From positions 1 through 47,843 of the forward strand of contig CASCWU010000015.1 in assembly GCA_949155905.1 (NCBI GenBank): a stretch of DNA of 47,843 nucleotides, given 5' to 3'. This document shows, in pieces, positions 1 through 7,753 of the stretch. The notes under the pieces are model-generated. The model was not told where the DNA came from and made no database searches. It saw only the letters and a list, made by a program, of their open reading frames with translations. This DNA comes from an uncultured Lachnospiraceae bacterium (GTDB taxonomy: Bacteria; Bacillota; Clostridia; Lachnospirales; Lachnospiraceae). Numbering within the stretch: the first letter of the stretch is position 1; each line of letters begins with the position of its first letter. Both the position numbers and the translations under genes were made by a program.

Positions 1-185
1 CCCCAAGGTCTTAAAACCACCAATATCTGCGATTTTCAAGGTTCCTTCGAGCCTATTCTTTTAACTCAGTTTTTTCATAGATTATTTGACACTACCTTTT
101 TCTGGTCATATTTCAGGCTTGTCTTTATTTTACAAAAGAAACAGAATCTCTGCAACCGAAAATTTCCAATCCCTCGATGTTTTTA

Positions 186-214
186 TTGCCTATTTCCTCA
201 CTTGCCTGTATAAT
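186..214 (+). promoter_or_regulatory. sigma-A-type promoter of the AAA/PDDEXK gene
   Basis: TTGCCT (186-191), a 17-base spacer and a perfect TATAAT (209-214). It lies 28 bases before the chosen start codon at 242 and downstream of the longer in-frame start at 86, which argues that translation begins at 242. Confidence 0.65.
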
Positions 215-241
215 GAAACTATAGAAAAGGAGGCGAAACGA

Positions 242-1915
242 ATGAACAGGACAGTTAGTATTGGCTGCCAGGATTTCGGGCAGCTCATTACAAACGATTA
301 CTTCTACATTGACAAGACACATTTTATTAAAGAATGGTGGGAAAATGGGGACAGTGTCACTTTGATCACCCGACCAAGGAGGTTTGGCAAGACTTTAACA
401 ATGAATATGCTAGAAAGGTTTTTCTCTATCCGCTACGCCGGGCAGGGCAATCTTTTTGCTGGTTTCTCTATCTGGAAGAAAGAAAAATACCGGCTGCTTC
501 AAGGAACCTATCCCGTCATCAGTCTCTCCTTTTCCGATATCAAAGAAACACCCTTTGCAGACACCAAGAGGCAGTTCTGTTCCTTACTGTCACGTCTCTA
601 CCGGAGCTATGCGTTCCTCTTAGAAGGTGATTGTCTGATGGATCTGGAAAAAGAGGAGTACCTGGAATTTTCCAGGGAAATGCCAGCTCATGCCGCTGCC
701 AGGTCATTAACCCTCCTGTCCGAATATCTATATCGTTATTATGGGAAAAAGGTCATCATCCTTTTGGACGAATACGATACTCCGATGCAGGAAGCTTATG
801 TCGGTAGCCAATCAGATGGAAAAGGATACTGGGAAGATCTTGTGGCATTTACCAGAAACTTATTTCATGCAACCTTTAAAAGTAATCCTTATTTAGACCG
901 TGCCATCTTGATCGGGATTACTAGGATCAGTAAAGAGTCTATCTTTTCAGATCTGAATAACCTTGTAGTAGTCTCAACTACCTCTGAGGAATATCAGGAT
1001 AGCTTCGGCTTTACGGAAGAAGAGGTATTTGCTGCCTTGGATGAGTATGGTCTTTCGGAGCAAAAGAGTGAGGTCAAATATTGGTATGATGGATTTACCT
1101 TTGGAAGCAAGTCTGATATTTACAATCCATGGTCAATCCTCCACTATTTAAAGATAGGACATGTCGGACTCTATTGGGCAAATACCAGTTCCAACAGCCT
1201 GGCCGGAAAGCTGATCCGCGAAGGGGACAGCTATGTAAAAAAGGACTTTGAACGGCTTTTACGTGGAGAAACACTTTGGATAGAATTAGATGAACAGATT
1301 GTATACAACCAGCTTTTGGCCAGTGGCTATCTAAAAGTAGTGGAACTAAAGTGGGACGCTGACCGGGGACGCTGGTACCACTGTCTTGCTCTGACGAACA
1401 AGGAAGTTCATATCATGTTCGAGCAGATGGTCGAAGACTGGTTTTTCGGCAGCACGCATGCTTACAATGACTTCCTTACTGCGCTTTTATCAGATGATAT
1501 AAAAGCGATGAATATATTTATGAATGAGGTCGCTCTTCAGACCTTCAGCTTCTTTGACACCGGGAAAAGCCTATCCCGAAAAACAGAGCCGGAACGCTTT
1601 TATCACAGCTTTGTTCTGGGGCTGATGGTAGAGCTGTCCGGGCGTTATCTGCTGACTTCCAACCGAGAGAGCGGCTTCGGTCGCTATGATGTGATGCTAG
1701 AACCACTCCATGCAAACGATCTTGCCTTCCTTTTGGAATTCAAGGTACATGATCCTACGGAAGAGGCTAACCTGCAGGATACCGTAAGCCGTGCCATAGC
1801 GCAGATCAACGAAAAAAACTATGCCGCCACTTTGACTGCAAAGGGAATTTCCAAACACCGTATCCGCCAGTATGGCTTTGCCTTTGAAGGAAAATCCGTA
1901 TTGATCGGGAACTGA
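242..1915 (+). CDS. AAA-ATPase-like / PD-(D/E)XK nuclease-superfamily protein
   Basis: Predicted 557-aa protein of the AAA-ATPase_like plus PDDEXK_9 (DUF1703) family, common and multicopy in Clostridia and Bacteroidetes, biological role unknown. The N-terminal ATPase half shows a Walker A-like PRRFGKT near residue 45, a Walker B-like VIILLDEYDTP near 175 and a sensor-like GITRISKES near 220. The C-terminal part has the nuclease-like GRYDVML and FLLEFKV segments (about residues 480-505), where D and E-x-K would be the active-site residues. The start at 242 is chosen because AAAAGGAGG lies 9 bases upstream and a strong promoter sits at 186-214; an in-frame ATG at 86 lies upstream of that promoter. 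It is monocistronic, facing the convergent oxidoreductase gene. Family assignment is firm; a mobile-element or defence link is speculation. Confidence 0.88.
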   Translation: MNRTVSIGCQDFGQLITNDYFYIDKTHFIKEWWENGDSVTLITRPRRFGKTLTMNMLERFFSIRYAGQGNLFAGFSIWKKEKYRLLQGTYPVISLSFSDIKETPFADTKRQFCSLLSRLYRSYAFLLEGDCLMDLEKEEYLEFSREMPAHAAARSLTLLSEYLYRYYGKKVIILLDEYDTPMQEAYVGSQSDGKGYWEDLVAFTRNLFHATFKSNPYLDRAILIGITRISKESIFSDLNNLVVVSTTSEEYQDSFGFTEEEVFAALDEYGLSEQKSEVKYWYDGFTFGSKSDIYNPWSILHYLKIGHVGLYWANTSSNSLAGKLIREGDSYVKKDFERLLRGETLWIELDEQIVYNQLLASGYLKVVELKWDADRGRWYHCLALTNKEVHIMFEQMVEDWFFGSTHAYNDFLTALLSDDIKAMNIFMNEVALQTFSFFDTGKSLSRKTEPERFYHSFVLGLMVELSGRYLLTSNRESGFGRYDVMLEPLHANDLAFLLEFKVHDPTEEANLQDTVSRAIAQINEKNYAATLTAKGISKHRIRQYGFAFEGKSVLIGN

Positions 1916-1929
1916 AGGATTGTCAAAAC

Positions 1930-1991
1930 AGCTCCCCTAGAGCTATTTTCCATACACAAAGCCGTGTACTGCCTGATGGCAGCACACGGCT
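1930..1991. terminator. hairpins between convergent genes
   Basis: Two hairpins between convergent stop codons. AGCTC-CCCTA-GAGCT is followed by ATTTTCC on the plus strand. A larger AGCCGTGT...ACACGGCT stem (1960-1991) contains an inner CTGCC/GGCAG stem and is followed on the minus strand by CTTTGTG. The T-runs are poor, so terminator strength is uncertain. Confidence 0.5.
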
Positions 1992-2051
1992 CGTACGATG
2001 AACAGCCGAAAAGTTCTTTGCCTTTTCTGACGTTCTCAACCCTCTCTTCTC

Positions 2052-3107
2052 TTATTCAAACTCTACGACCTGATGGGTCTTAGCAGATTCAAAAATAGCC
2101 TCCATCAGCTTCATCACGCGCATAACTTCGTCGTTTTTGACAATCTGTTCTTCCTTCCCGGCAATCGTCGCCATGATGTTGCGGTAGTAATCGCGCAGAT
2201 CGCTTTCTACAAGCGGTACGAATTCTTCCTTAATCGTATCCTTGGTTCTCGGCGCCATTGTCTTGGTCAGTCCGGCAGAGGTACGAATCGGAACAGCGTC
2301 GTTCTTGCTCCAGTCGGTAACGCGCACTACTTTACATTCCGTGGAACGGAAGCCCTCGATCACAGCCGTTCCCTCCCGACCTAACATATACCAGCGAGGC
2401 AGGTTGATAAAGTTGCTTGTACCAACCTCTACCATATAAGTCAGACCGCTTTCAAAGGTCAGCTCTACAGTAAAGCCATCCTCTACGATTTCATTGGTGA
2501 CATTGGTAAAGGAAGCGAATACCCGCTTTACTTTTTCCGGAATCCACAAAAGCGCCTGGTCTAAGATGTGTACGCCCCAGTCTAATACCATACCGCCGCC
2601 ATGCTCCGGCTCCTGCCGCCAGTCGCCTGGGATTCCTCTGGAACCATGAACACGGGACTCAATACGGAACACCGGTCCTAACATTTTTTCTTCATATACC
2701 TTTTTAATCGTCAGAAAATCCTGATCCCAACGACGGTTCTGGTGAACGGCAAATACCTTGCCTGTTTCCTTGGAAACGTCAATCATTTCCTGGAACTCTG
2801 CCGAACTCATCGCTACCGGCTTTTCACAGACCACGTTTTTCCCGGCGCGCAGCGCCTTGATAACGATATCCTTGTGAGCATCGTTCGGGGTAGAGCAAAG
2901 TACGATATCAATCCGCTCGTCTGCGAGCAAATCTTCCAGGCTGTCATAGGCAATCAATCCGTTGTCTCTGGCAAACTGCTGTCTGTCCTCTTTAATATCA
3001 AAGGAGCCGACTGTCTCCAGACCGTCAATCGTTTTAACCAGTTCACGGTGGAAATTACCCATTCCGCCCAGACCGACAATCGCATGTCCTACATTTCCGT
3101 TTATCAT
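2052..3107 (-). CDS. Gfo/Idh/MocA family NAD(P)-dependent oxidoreductase
   Basis: Predicted 351-aa sugar or polyol dehydrogenase of the Gfo/Idh/MocA family. The N-terminal Rossmann fold has IVGLGGMGNFH near residue 10, and the family signature CEKPVAM lies near residue 95 (the Lys normally catalytic). A C-terminal GFO_IDH_MocA-type domain contains DWGVHILD near residue 175, whose His is the usual second active-site residue. The start ATG is preceded by GAGAGGA. It is the last gene of a three-gene minus-strand group after a LacI regulator and an isomerase/epimerase-like protein, with a 98-bp gap holding three TTACAC words but no clear terminator. Together these suggest catabolism of a sugar, inositol or a sugar acid; the substrate cannot be read from sequence. 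Confidence 0.92.
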   Translation of the reverse strand: MINGNVGHAIVGLGGMGNFHRELVKTIDGLETVGSFDIKEDRQQFARDNGLIAYDSLEDLLADERIDIVLCSTPNDAHKDIVIKALRAGKNVVCEKPVAMSSAEFQEMIDVSKETGKVFAVHQNRRWDQDFLTIKKVYEEKMLGPVFRIESRVHGSRGIPGDWRQEPEHGGGMVLDWGVHILDQALLWIPEKVKRVFASFTNVTNEIVEDGFTVELTFESGLTYMVEVGTSNFINLPRWYMLGREGTAVIEGFRSTECKVVRVTDWSKNDAVPIRTSAGLTKTMAPRTKDTIKEEFVPLVESDLRDYYRNIMATIAGKEEQIVKNDEVMRVMKLMEAIFESAKTHQVVEFE

Positions 3108-3205
3108 GGTGGTAATCCTCTCTTTCTTTTATAACTAAGTCTGCATTTACACATTGCTTACACTTTACACGCTACATTCTGCGCTCTAATACCTGTCAGG
3201 CTGCA

Positions 3206-4177
3206 TTATGCCCAGAACATGACGCCTCTGTCTTCAAACATCATAACATCATTCAGGCACTTGATGCTCTTGCTGATGCCTTCCTCAAAGCTCATCAGAC
3301 TGTCCTCATGCTCAATGCTGATCACATAATCATAACCGGCCAGACGGAGCGCGGTCATCATATCCTTCCAGTAGAGCTGATCATGGCCGTAGCCTACTGC
3401 ACGGAAGATCCAGGAGCGCTCCAGCTCTTTGCCATAGTTTCCGGTATCCAGAACACCATTGACAGCCGTATTGATATCGTCAATCTTGGTATCCTTAGCA
3501 TGGAAATGGAAAATCGCCTGATGACGACCCAGTTCACGGATAGAAGCAACCGGGTCGATGCCCTGCCAGATCAGATGGCTCGGATCGTAGTTTGCACCAA
3601 GCTCCGGCCCTACTGCCTCACGCAGCTTTAACAACGTAGCTGGATTGTAGACACAAAAACCCGGGTGCATCTCGAAGCCGAATTTGTGTACGTTATGCTC
3701 GCGCATAAAGGCTACCTTTTCCTTCCAGTACGGAATCAGACACTCGTTCCACTGATATTCCAAAACCTGCTGATAATCCTCCGGCCATGCACATGTCACC
3801 CAGTTCGGCAGCTTGGCATCCGGATCGGAACCAGGACAGCCAGAAAAGCCGTTTACCACGTCTACCCCAAGCTTTTCTGCCAGCAGGATCGCATTCGTAA
3901 TATCCTCATCGGACTTTCTGGCAAATTCCTTGTCTGGATGAAGCGGATTGCCATGAGCGGAAAGTGCGCTGATGATAATGTTATGTCTGGCAAAGGTATC
4001 CTGAAATGCCTGTAGCTTGGCCTCGTCTGCTAACAGTTCCTCCGGGTTGCAATGATGCTTGCCTGGATACTGACCGCAGCCTAATTCAATCGCCTGTACG
4101 CCCTTATTCTCCAGCCAGGTCAATGCCTCCTCCAACGTCTTATCCTGCAGCGCAGGACTGAACACACCTAATTTCAT
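3206..4177 (-). CDS. sugar phosphate isomerase/epimerase family protein (xylose isomerase-like TIM barrel)
   Basis: Predicted 323-aa protein of the AP_endonuc_2 / IolE-IolI type TIM barrel family. Metal-ligand type segments are visible: GFEMHPGF near residue 170, NYDPSHL near 200, FHFHAKD near 230 and SIEHEDS near 290, giving the Glu/Asp/His/Glu pattern of this fold. The start at 4177 is preferred over an in-frame ATG at 4216 because AGGAGA lies 8 bases upstream of it. It follows the LacI gene by 103 bp and precedes the Gfo/Idh oxidoreductase, a pairing typical of inositol or sugar catabolic operons. The exact substrate is unknown. Confidence 0.9.
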   Translation of the reverse strand: MKLGVFSPALQDKTLEEALTWLENKGVQAIELGCGQYPGKHHCNPEELLADEAKLQAFQDTFARHNIIISALSAHGNPLHPDKEFARKSDEDITNAILLAEKLGVDVVNGFSGCPGSDPDAKLPNWVTCAWPEDYQQVLEYQWNECLIPYWKEKVAFMREHNVHKFGFEMHPGFCVYNPATLLKLREAVGPELGANYDPSHLIWQGIDPVASIRELGRHQAIFHFHAKDTKIDDINTAVNGVLDTGNYGKELERSWIFRAVGYGHDQLYWKDMMTALRLAGYDYVISIEHEDSLMSFEEGISKSIKCLNDVMMFEDRGVMFWA

Positions 4178-4239
4178 AAATAAATCTCCTTTCCCTTTCT
4201 TCATCATTCGGAACAAAAGTGTCCCTTATTTACAACAGC

Positions 4240-4254
4240 TCGGCAGGATGCCGA
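4240..4254 (-). other. small hairpin between lacI-type gene and isomerase gene
   Basis: TCGGCA-TCC-TGCCGA is a perfect 6-bp stem with a 3-base loop, just after the LacI stop codon. No T-run follows, so it is not an obvious terminator. It could be an mRNA-stability or partial polarity element. Confidence 0.3.
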
Positions 4255-4280
4255 ACCATTATCTTCCTCGTTTCCTTTCC

Positions 4281-5345
4281 TCAAGCCTCGCTTGTTGATA
4301 TAGGAACATTCGTACAGGCAGCAAAACTTTCTGGCTTTGCTTTTTTACTGCGCGTGGATTCCCGACAGATAATTTCATGAGGCAGAAGCCGCCGCTCCCC
4401 CTCTTTGCCCGCAATCCGTGCCAGAAGCAGCTCCATCGCCTGACAGCCAATCTCATACTGCGGCTGAGAAACCGTCGTGACAGACGGATAAAAAACCTCG
4501 CTCATCGCGGTATTGTCAAAGCCCATTACGGAAATATCTCCCGGCACCGTATAACCATTGGTATACAGCTCTCGAATCAGGCCTAACGCTGCTGCATCCG
4601 AGCAGGCAAAGACTGCATCCGGAAGCCCCTCCTGGCGAACCATCTGCTGTGCTGCCCGTTTCCCGGAATTATACGTCAGACCCTCCCGGAAAATATCAGC
4701 TTCCAACAGCGGCAGCCCGTTTTCCTCCATGACCTTCCGAAAGCCTTTTTCGCGCAAATAAGAGGAACCATAGGTATCTCTGGTCAGCTTTCCGCCGCAA
4801 ATCAGCCCGATCCGCTTATGCCCGCACGAAACCAAATATCCCGCCGCATCCCGCGCCGCCTGTTCATCGTCAATCCCCACATAGGGAATCCGTCCGTCCG
4901 GCATTGGCTCACATGCACAAACAATCGGATATGCCTGCGTCAGAAAGTCCGCCTCCTCCGGTTTGCAAAAATGAGTAGACATAAAGATTGCCCCGTCTAC
5001 CTCCCGAGTCTGTATCATCTCAAAATAGCGTAAAAGAGTCTCCAATCGATCTCTGGTTGTCCCAATCAACACCGTATAGCCATGCTCCGCCGCCCGATCC
5101 TCGATCCCTCTGACGATTCGGGAATGGAATTGGTTTGAGATCGTACTAAGCACCACCAATATTTTTTTGGTCTCTAACCGGCGCAGATTCCTTCCCAACC
5201 CATTCGGGCTGTACTGTAAGGCCTCGATAGCCTCCTCTACCTGGCGTCTGGTCTGTTCCCTGACTGTCTCCGTTCCATTTAATACTCTGGAAACCGTCGC
5301 GACCGATACCCCGGCTCTTTTTGCGACATCTTTAATGGTATACAT
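4281..5345 (-). CDS. LacI family transcriptional regulator
   Basis: Predicted 354-aa repressor-type regulator. The N-terminal LacI helix-turn-helix reads TIKDVAKRAGVSVATVSRVL (residues 3-22), followed by a hinge helix and a periplasmic-binding-protein-like effector domain (for example MGFDNTAMSEVFYPSVTTV near residue 275). The ATG is preceded by GGAAAGG. It is the first gene of a minus-strand group with an isomerase/epimerase-like protein and a Gfo/Idh oxidoreductase, so it probably responds to their substrate. A palindromic operator on its own promoter (5386-5400) suggests autoregulation or control of the whole group. Confidence 0.94.
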   Translation of the reverse strand: MYTIKDVAKRAGVSVATVSRVLNGTETVREQTRRQVEEAIEALQYSPNGLGRNLRRLETKKILVVLSTISNQFHSRIVRGIEDRAAEHGYTVLIGTTRDRLETLLRYFEMIQTREVDGAIFMSTHFCKPEEADFLTQAYPIVCACEPMPDGRIPYVGIDDEQAARDAAGYLVSCGHKRIGLICGGKLTRDTYGSSYLREKGFRKVMEENGLPLLEADIFREGLTYNSGKRAAQQMVRQEGLPDAVFACSDAAALGLIRELYTNGYTVPGDISVMGFDNTAMSEVFYPSVTTVSQPQYEIGCQAMELLLARIAGKEGERRLLPHEIICRESTRSKKAKPESFAACTNVPISTSEA

Positions 5346-5385
5346 AACCCGCCCTTTCCATGCACGGTTCTCTGTTTCTATATGA

Positions 5386-5400
5386 TGTAAACGATTACAA
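5386..5400 (-). promoter_or_regulatory. LacI/cre-type operator
   Basis: TTGTAATCGTTTACA has perfect TGTAA/TTACA arms around a central CG, the hallmark of LacI/GalR-family sites. It also fits the CcpA cre consensus WTGNAANCGNWNNCW. It overlaps the -10 element of the lacI-type promoter, so binding should block initiation. Whether the local regulator or CcpA binds cannot be decided from sequence. Confidence 0.75.
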
Positions 5401-5427
5401 TATACCGCATTTTACAAAAAAAATCAA
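5399..5427 (-). promoter_or_regulatory. sigma-A-type promoter of the LacI-isomerase-oxidoreductase group
   Basis: Minus strand TTGATT (5427-5422), 17-base spacer, TATATT (5404-5399). The operator at 5386-5400 covers the end of the -10 element and the expected start point. Confidence 0.7.
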
Positions 5428-5438
5428 GTACTGGAGAC

Positions 5439-5473
5439 AAAAAAAGATTGCCAAACCGAGGGCAACCTTTTTG
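5439..5473 (-). terminator. rho-independent terminator after the MerR-like gene
   Basis: Minus strand GGTTGCC-CTCGGTTT-GGCAATC stem (one G-T pair) flanked by A-run and T-run, ending in TTTTTTT. It separates the MerR-like gene from the LacI promoter; the A/T flanks make it potentially bidirectional. Confidence 0.8.
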
Positions 5474-5488
5474 TCTATTTCTGATAAC

Positions 5489-6469
5489 TTAATGCTTTCC
5501 ACGGCGAAAACGCTTTCCGGCACGGGATTTTTGCAGGCTCCGGATCGTCTCGTCCAGCTTTTTGTAGCGCTCCTCCTCCTGCGAATCCCTTACTCGCATC
5601 TGATAATCCATTTCCTTGATCACCCGTTCTGCCACATGCTCGCTTGTTGCTGCTGCCAGCTCTGCGTTATTTCGCTGCAGGGCTTGTCCAATCAGATTGC
5701 TCATAATCTCCTGGAACTGCAGCATTCTCATTTCCCGGCTGCTCTCTACCACCTCCTGCCTGTCGGCAGCCAGCTCACGTCCCTCTTCTAATACCTCCTG
5801 TACCGCCTCTGCTCTCACTGCCACCATATCATCCTCCCCATTTTCCTGATATTTTATTGGATCTATGCTGTCCCCAGCTTCCTCTTCCTCTAAATAACCC
5901 TCCGTCAGATTGCTGTCGTCTATTCCGTCCATCCAACTCCTATCGTCCCCTTCTGCGCTCCTGTTCTCCCATTCCTCGCTCTCCGCCGTCTCTGTCTCCT
6001 TTCTATCTGTGTCCCGTATTTCCATATCCCTTCTCTTTGTGTCTCTTCCTTCTGCATTCTCCTTCTCCGCATTCTCTTCCTCTGCTCTTTGCCCGGAAGG
6101 TCTCCAGGCTCCTTCTTCCTCATAGCCGAATCCAGACGATTCCTCTTGGCTGGCCGCCACCTCCTGGCCGCTTCCTTTTTCCGGAGCGCCAAGCGGTTCC
6201 AATACAGCACCGGTCAATTCCATCAAAATGTCTTCCCGATGCTCCATCAGTCCCGGCAATATCATTTTTACTGCCCTAAGCTGAATCCCCTTCTCCATAA
6301 TCTGCTTGATACTTTGCATCAGGCGGATGTCCTCTTCTATGTAGTACCGATGTCCCATTTCATTCCGCTTGATTGGCAGCTCCAACTGTTCCTCCCAGTA
6401 GCGCAGTACATGTGCCTCTACCCCTACCAGCTTGGAGGCTTCCGAGATAAAGTAGCATTTTTCGCCCAT
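5489..6469 (-). CDS. MerR-like helix-turn-helix protein with long charged C-terminal tail
   Basis: Predicted 326-aa protein. Residues 1-70 form a MerR-type winged helix (FISEASKLVGVEAHVLRYWE, then GHRYYIEEDIRLMQSIKQIM). The rest has no effector-binding domain: residues about 110-230 are a low-complexity Glu/Arg/Asp linker, then a predicted helical segment and a basic tail (KSRAGKRFRRGKH). This layout resembles chromosome-associated MerR/RacA-like or DUF3967-type proteins more than metal or drug sensors, but that is inference. The start at 6469 is set by AGGAG 9 bases upstream; a longer frame begins at 6562. An extended -10 promoter at 6573-6601 and a terminator at 5439-5473 make it a single-gene unit downstream of the pyridoxamine kinase gene. 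Confidence 0.85.
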   Translation of the reverse strand: MGEKCYFISEASKLVGVEAHVLRYWEEQLELPIKRNEMGHRYYIEEDIRLMQSIKQIMEKGIQLRAVKMILPGLMEHREDILMELTGAVLEPLGAPEKGSGQEVAASQEESSGFGYEEEGAWRPSGQRAEEENAEKENAEGRDTKRRDMEIRDTDRKETETAESEEWENRSAEGDDRSWMDGIDDSNLTEGYLEEEEAGDSIDPIKYQENGEDDMVAVRAEAVQEVLEEGRELAADRQEVVESSREMRMLQFQEIMSNLIGQALQRNNAELAAATSEHVAERVIKEMDYQMRVRDSQEEERYKKLDETIRSLQKSRAGKRFRRGKH

Positions 6470-6572
6470 AATATCGCTCCTCACATTCTTCTGGAATCTT
6501 CTTATTCTTTTCCAGGTTCTTGGTTTTCGGCATGGCTTGTCCTGCCTGACACGGTTTCCCATACCGCTTGAC

Positions 6573-6601
6573 AGTATAGCACAATACCTTGGCGATGTAA
6601 G
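6573..6601 (-). promoter_or_regulatory. promoter of the MerR-like gene
   Basis: Minus strand CTTACA (6601-6596), 17-base spacer ending in TGC, and TATACT (6578-6573), an extended -10. It implies a leader of roughly 100 bases before the start codon at 6469. Confidence 0.65.
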
Positions 6602-6662
6602 GGGAATTCTGTCGCGGCTTCCAAAAAATCCCTCGACATTTTTCCTGCCTGCTGCCTCTCTT

Positions 6663-7565
6663 TTATAATTCCGACAAAAATTCCTCCAGGCAGATACCGT
6701 CCGTCAATGGAATCTCAAGCTCCTCTGACCGTTTCATACACCTTCCGATAAAGCGCGCTGCCTTTTCTACCGCCTCCTCAAGCGGCATCCCCAACACACC
6801 TCCAGCCGCTACGATTGCCGCAAATACATCCCCTGTTCCGCAGCGTTCTGTACCGACCTTCCTGCTTGAGAGCCAACGCGGCTCCTCTCCTTCTGTCAAG
6901 CAGAGGTTTGTCAACATCCCATCTCCCGGAATCCCAGATATCACAACCTGTTTCTTTTTTCTTTCTATTTTATTTTTATCTGATCTATTTTTTTCTGTTT
7001 TTTCCCTGGTAAGGCTCATCCGGTACAGCAAATTTTCTCCCATCTCCAAAATCTCTGCACGTTTCAGTCTCTTTCCATCTGCTAACCGCTTCAAATACGG
7101 AGCATCCGTCAGCAAACAGCATTCCGTCAGATTTGGTGTAATCAAATCTGCCTCTCCGACCAAGTCCTGCATATTTCGGCTCATTTCTTCTGTATAGGAC
7201 GGATAACGCCTTCCATTGTCCCCCATCACCGGATCGAGCGTCACGATTGTTTCTGCTGTCGAAAATTCCCGGACAAATTGCTGCACCACCTCCATTTGCC
7301 CTGCGGAACCCAAATAGCCTATCAAAATCCCTTCAAATTCGAGTCCTAATTTTTTCCACTCCTCCATAATCACGGACATCTGCTTTGTAAAATCCTCTTT
7401 AAAAAAGCTCGGATAAGCAGTATGGTTAGAAAAAAGCGCTGTCGGCAGCGGACAGCACTGTAGCTTCATCGCGGAAATAATGGGAATGGACACCGTAAGC
7501 GCACATCTGCCAAAGCAGGTCATATCATTGATCACTGCCAGCTTTTTCTGTTTTCCTCTGGACAT
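6663..7565 (-). CDS. pyridoxamine/pyridoxal kinase family protein (PfkB/ribokinase fold)
   Basis: Predicted 300-aa kinase resembling PdxK/PdxY and the clostridial pyridoxamine kinases, which phosphorylate B6 vitamers to the 5'-phosphate. Visible are AVINDMTCFGRCALTVSIP near the N terminus, the substrate-loop-like FSNHTAYPSF near residue 50, TLDPVMGDNG near 120 and the catalytic CGTGDVF anion hole near 242. Residues about 180-205 are an unusual Lys/Asn-rich insert. The start at 7565 is supported by AAGGAG and by a promoter whose -10 covers the alternative upstream start (7616). It is divergent from an ECF-transporter S component, suggesting B6 salvage. Confidence 0.88.
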   Translation of the reverse strand: MSRGKQKKLAVINDMTCFGRCALTVSIPIISAMKLQCCPLPTALFSNHTAYPSFFKEDFTKQMSVIMEEWKKLGLEFEGILIGYLGSAGQMEVVQQFVREFSTAETIVTLDPVMGDNGRRYPSYTEEMSRNMQDLVGEADLITPNLTECCLLTDAPYLKRLADGKRLKRAEILEMGENLLYRMSLTREKTEKNRSDKNKIERKKKQVVISGIPGDGMLTNLCLTEGEEPRWLSSRKVGTERCGTGDVFAAIVAAGGVLGMPLEEAVEKAARFIGRCMKRSEELEIPLTDGICLEEFLSEL

Positions 7566-7611
7566 ATCAAAACTCCTTCCTCTCTCTGCTTCAAACACAG
7601 CAATATAAGCT

Positions 7612-7640
7612 ATCATAACATGCCCCTATCCCTCTGTAAA
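7612..7640 (-). promoter_or_regulatory. promoter of the pyridoxamine kinase gene
   Basis: Minus strand TTTACA (7640-7635), 17-base spacer, TATGAT (7617-7612). It gives a short leader before the start at 7565. Confidence 0.75.
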
Positions 7641-7688
7641 GAAAAAAGAAATCTCATCTGGCACTATTATTTTTTTACAATCTGGATA

Positions 7689-7717
7689 TTTTCAGAATGC
7701 CAGTTTCCGTGTAAGAT
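7689..7717 (+). promoter_or_regulatory. possible promoter of the ECF S-component gene
   Basis: TTTTCA (7689-7694), 17-base spacer, TAAGAT (7712-7717). This is a moderate match, about 36 bases before the start codon. Confidence 0.4.
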
Positions 7718-7753
7718 AGGACAGCAGAAAGACAAAAGAGGGGAGAATTCATC

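Noticed and set aside
1-60. Possible start of a minus-strand gene (TTG at 39-37, reading MKIADIGGFKTL) leaving the left edge
   Set aside because: The AAGGA upstream is only 3 bases from the TTG and just 13 codons are visible; not enough to call a gene. Nothing else convincing was seen in 1-185.
86-241. N-terminal extension of the AAA/PDDEXK protein to an ATG at 86
   Set aside because: The extension covers the promoter (186-214) and ribosome binding site and does not resemble the family.
5857-6279. Pro/Ser/Leu-rich plus-strand open frames opposite the MerR-like gene
   Set aside because: They are the complement of the Glu/Arg-rich linker codons; no ribosome binding site and no family resemblance.
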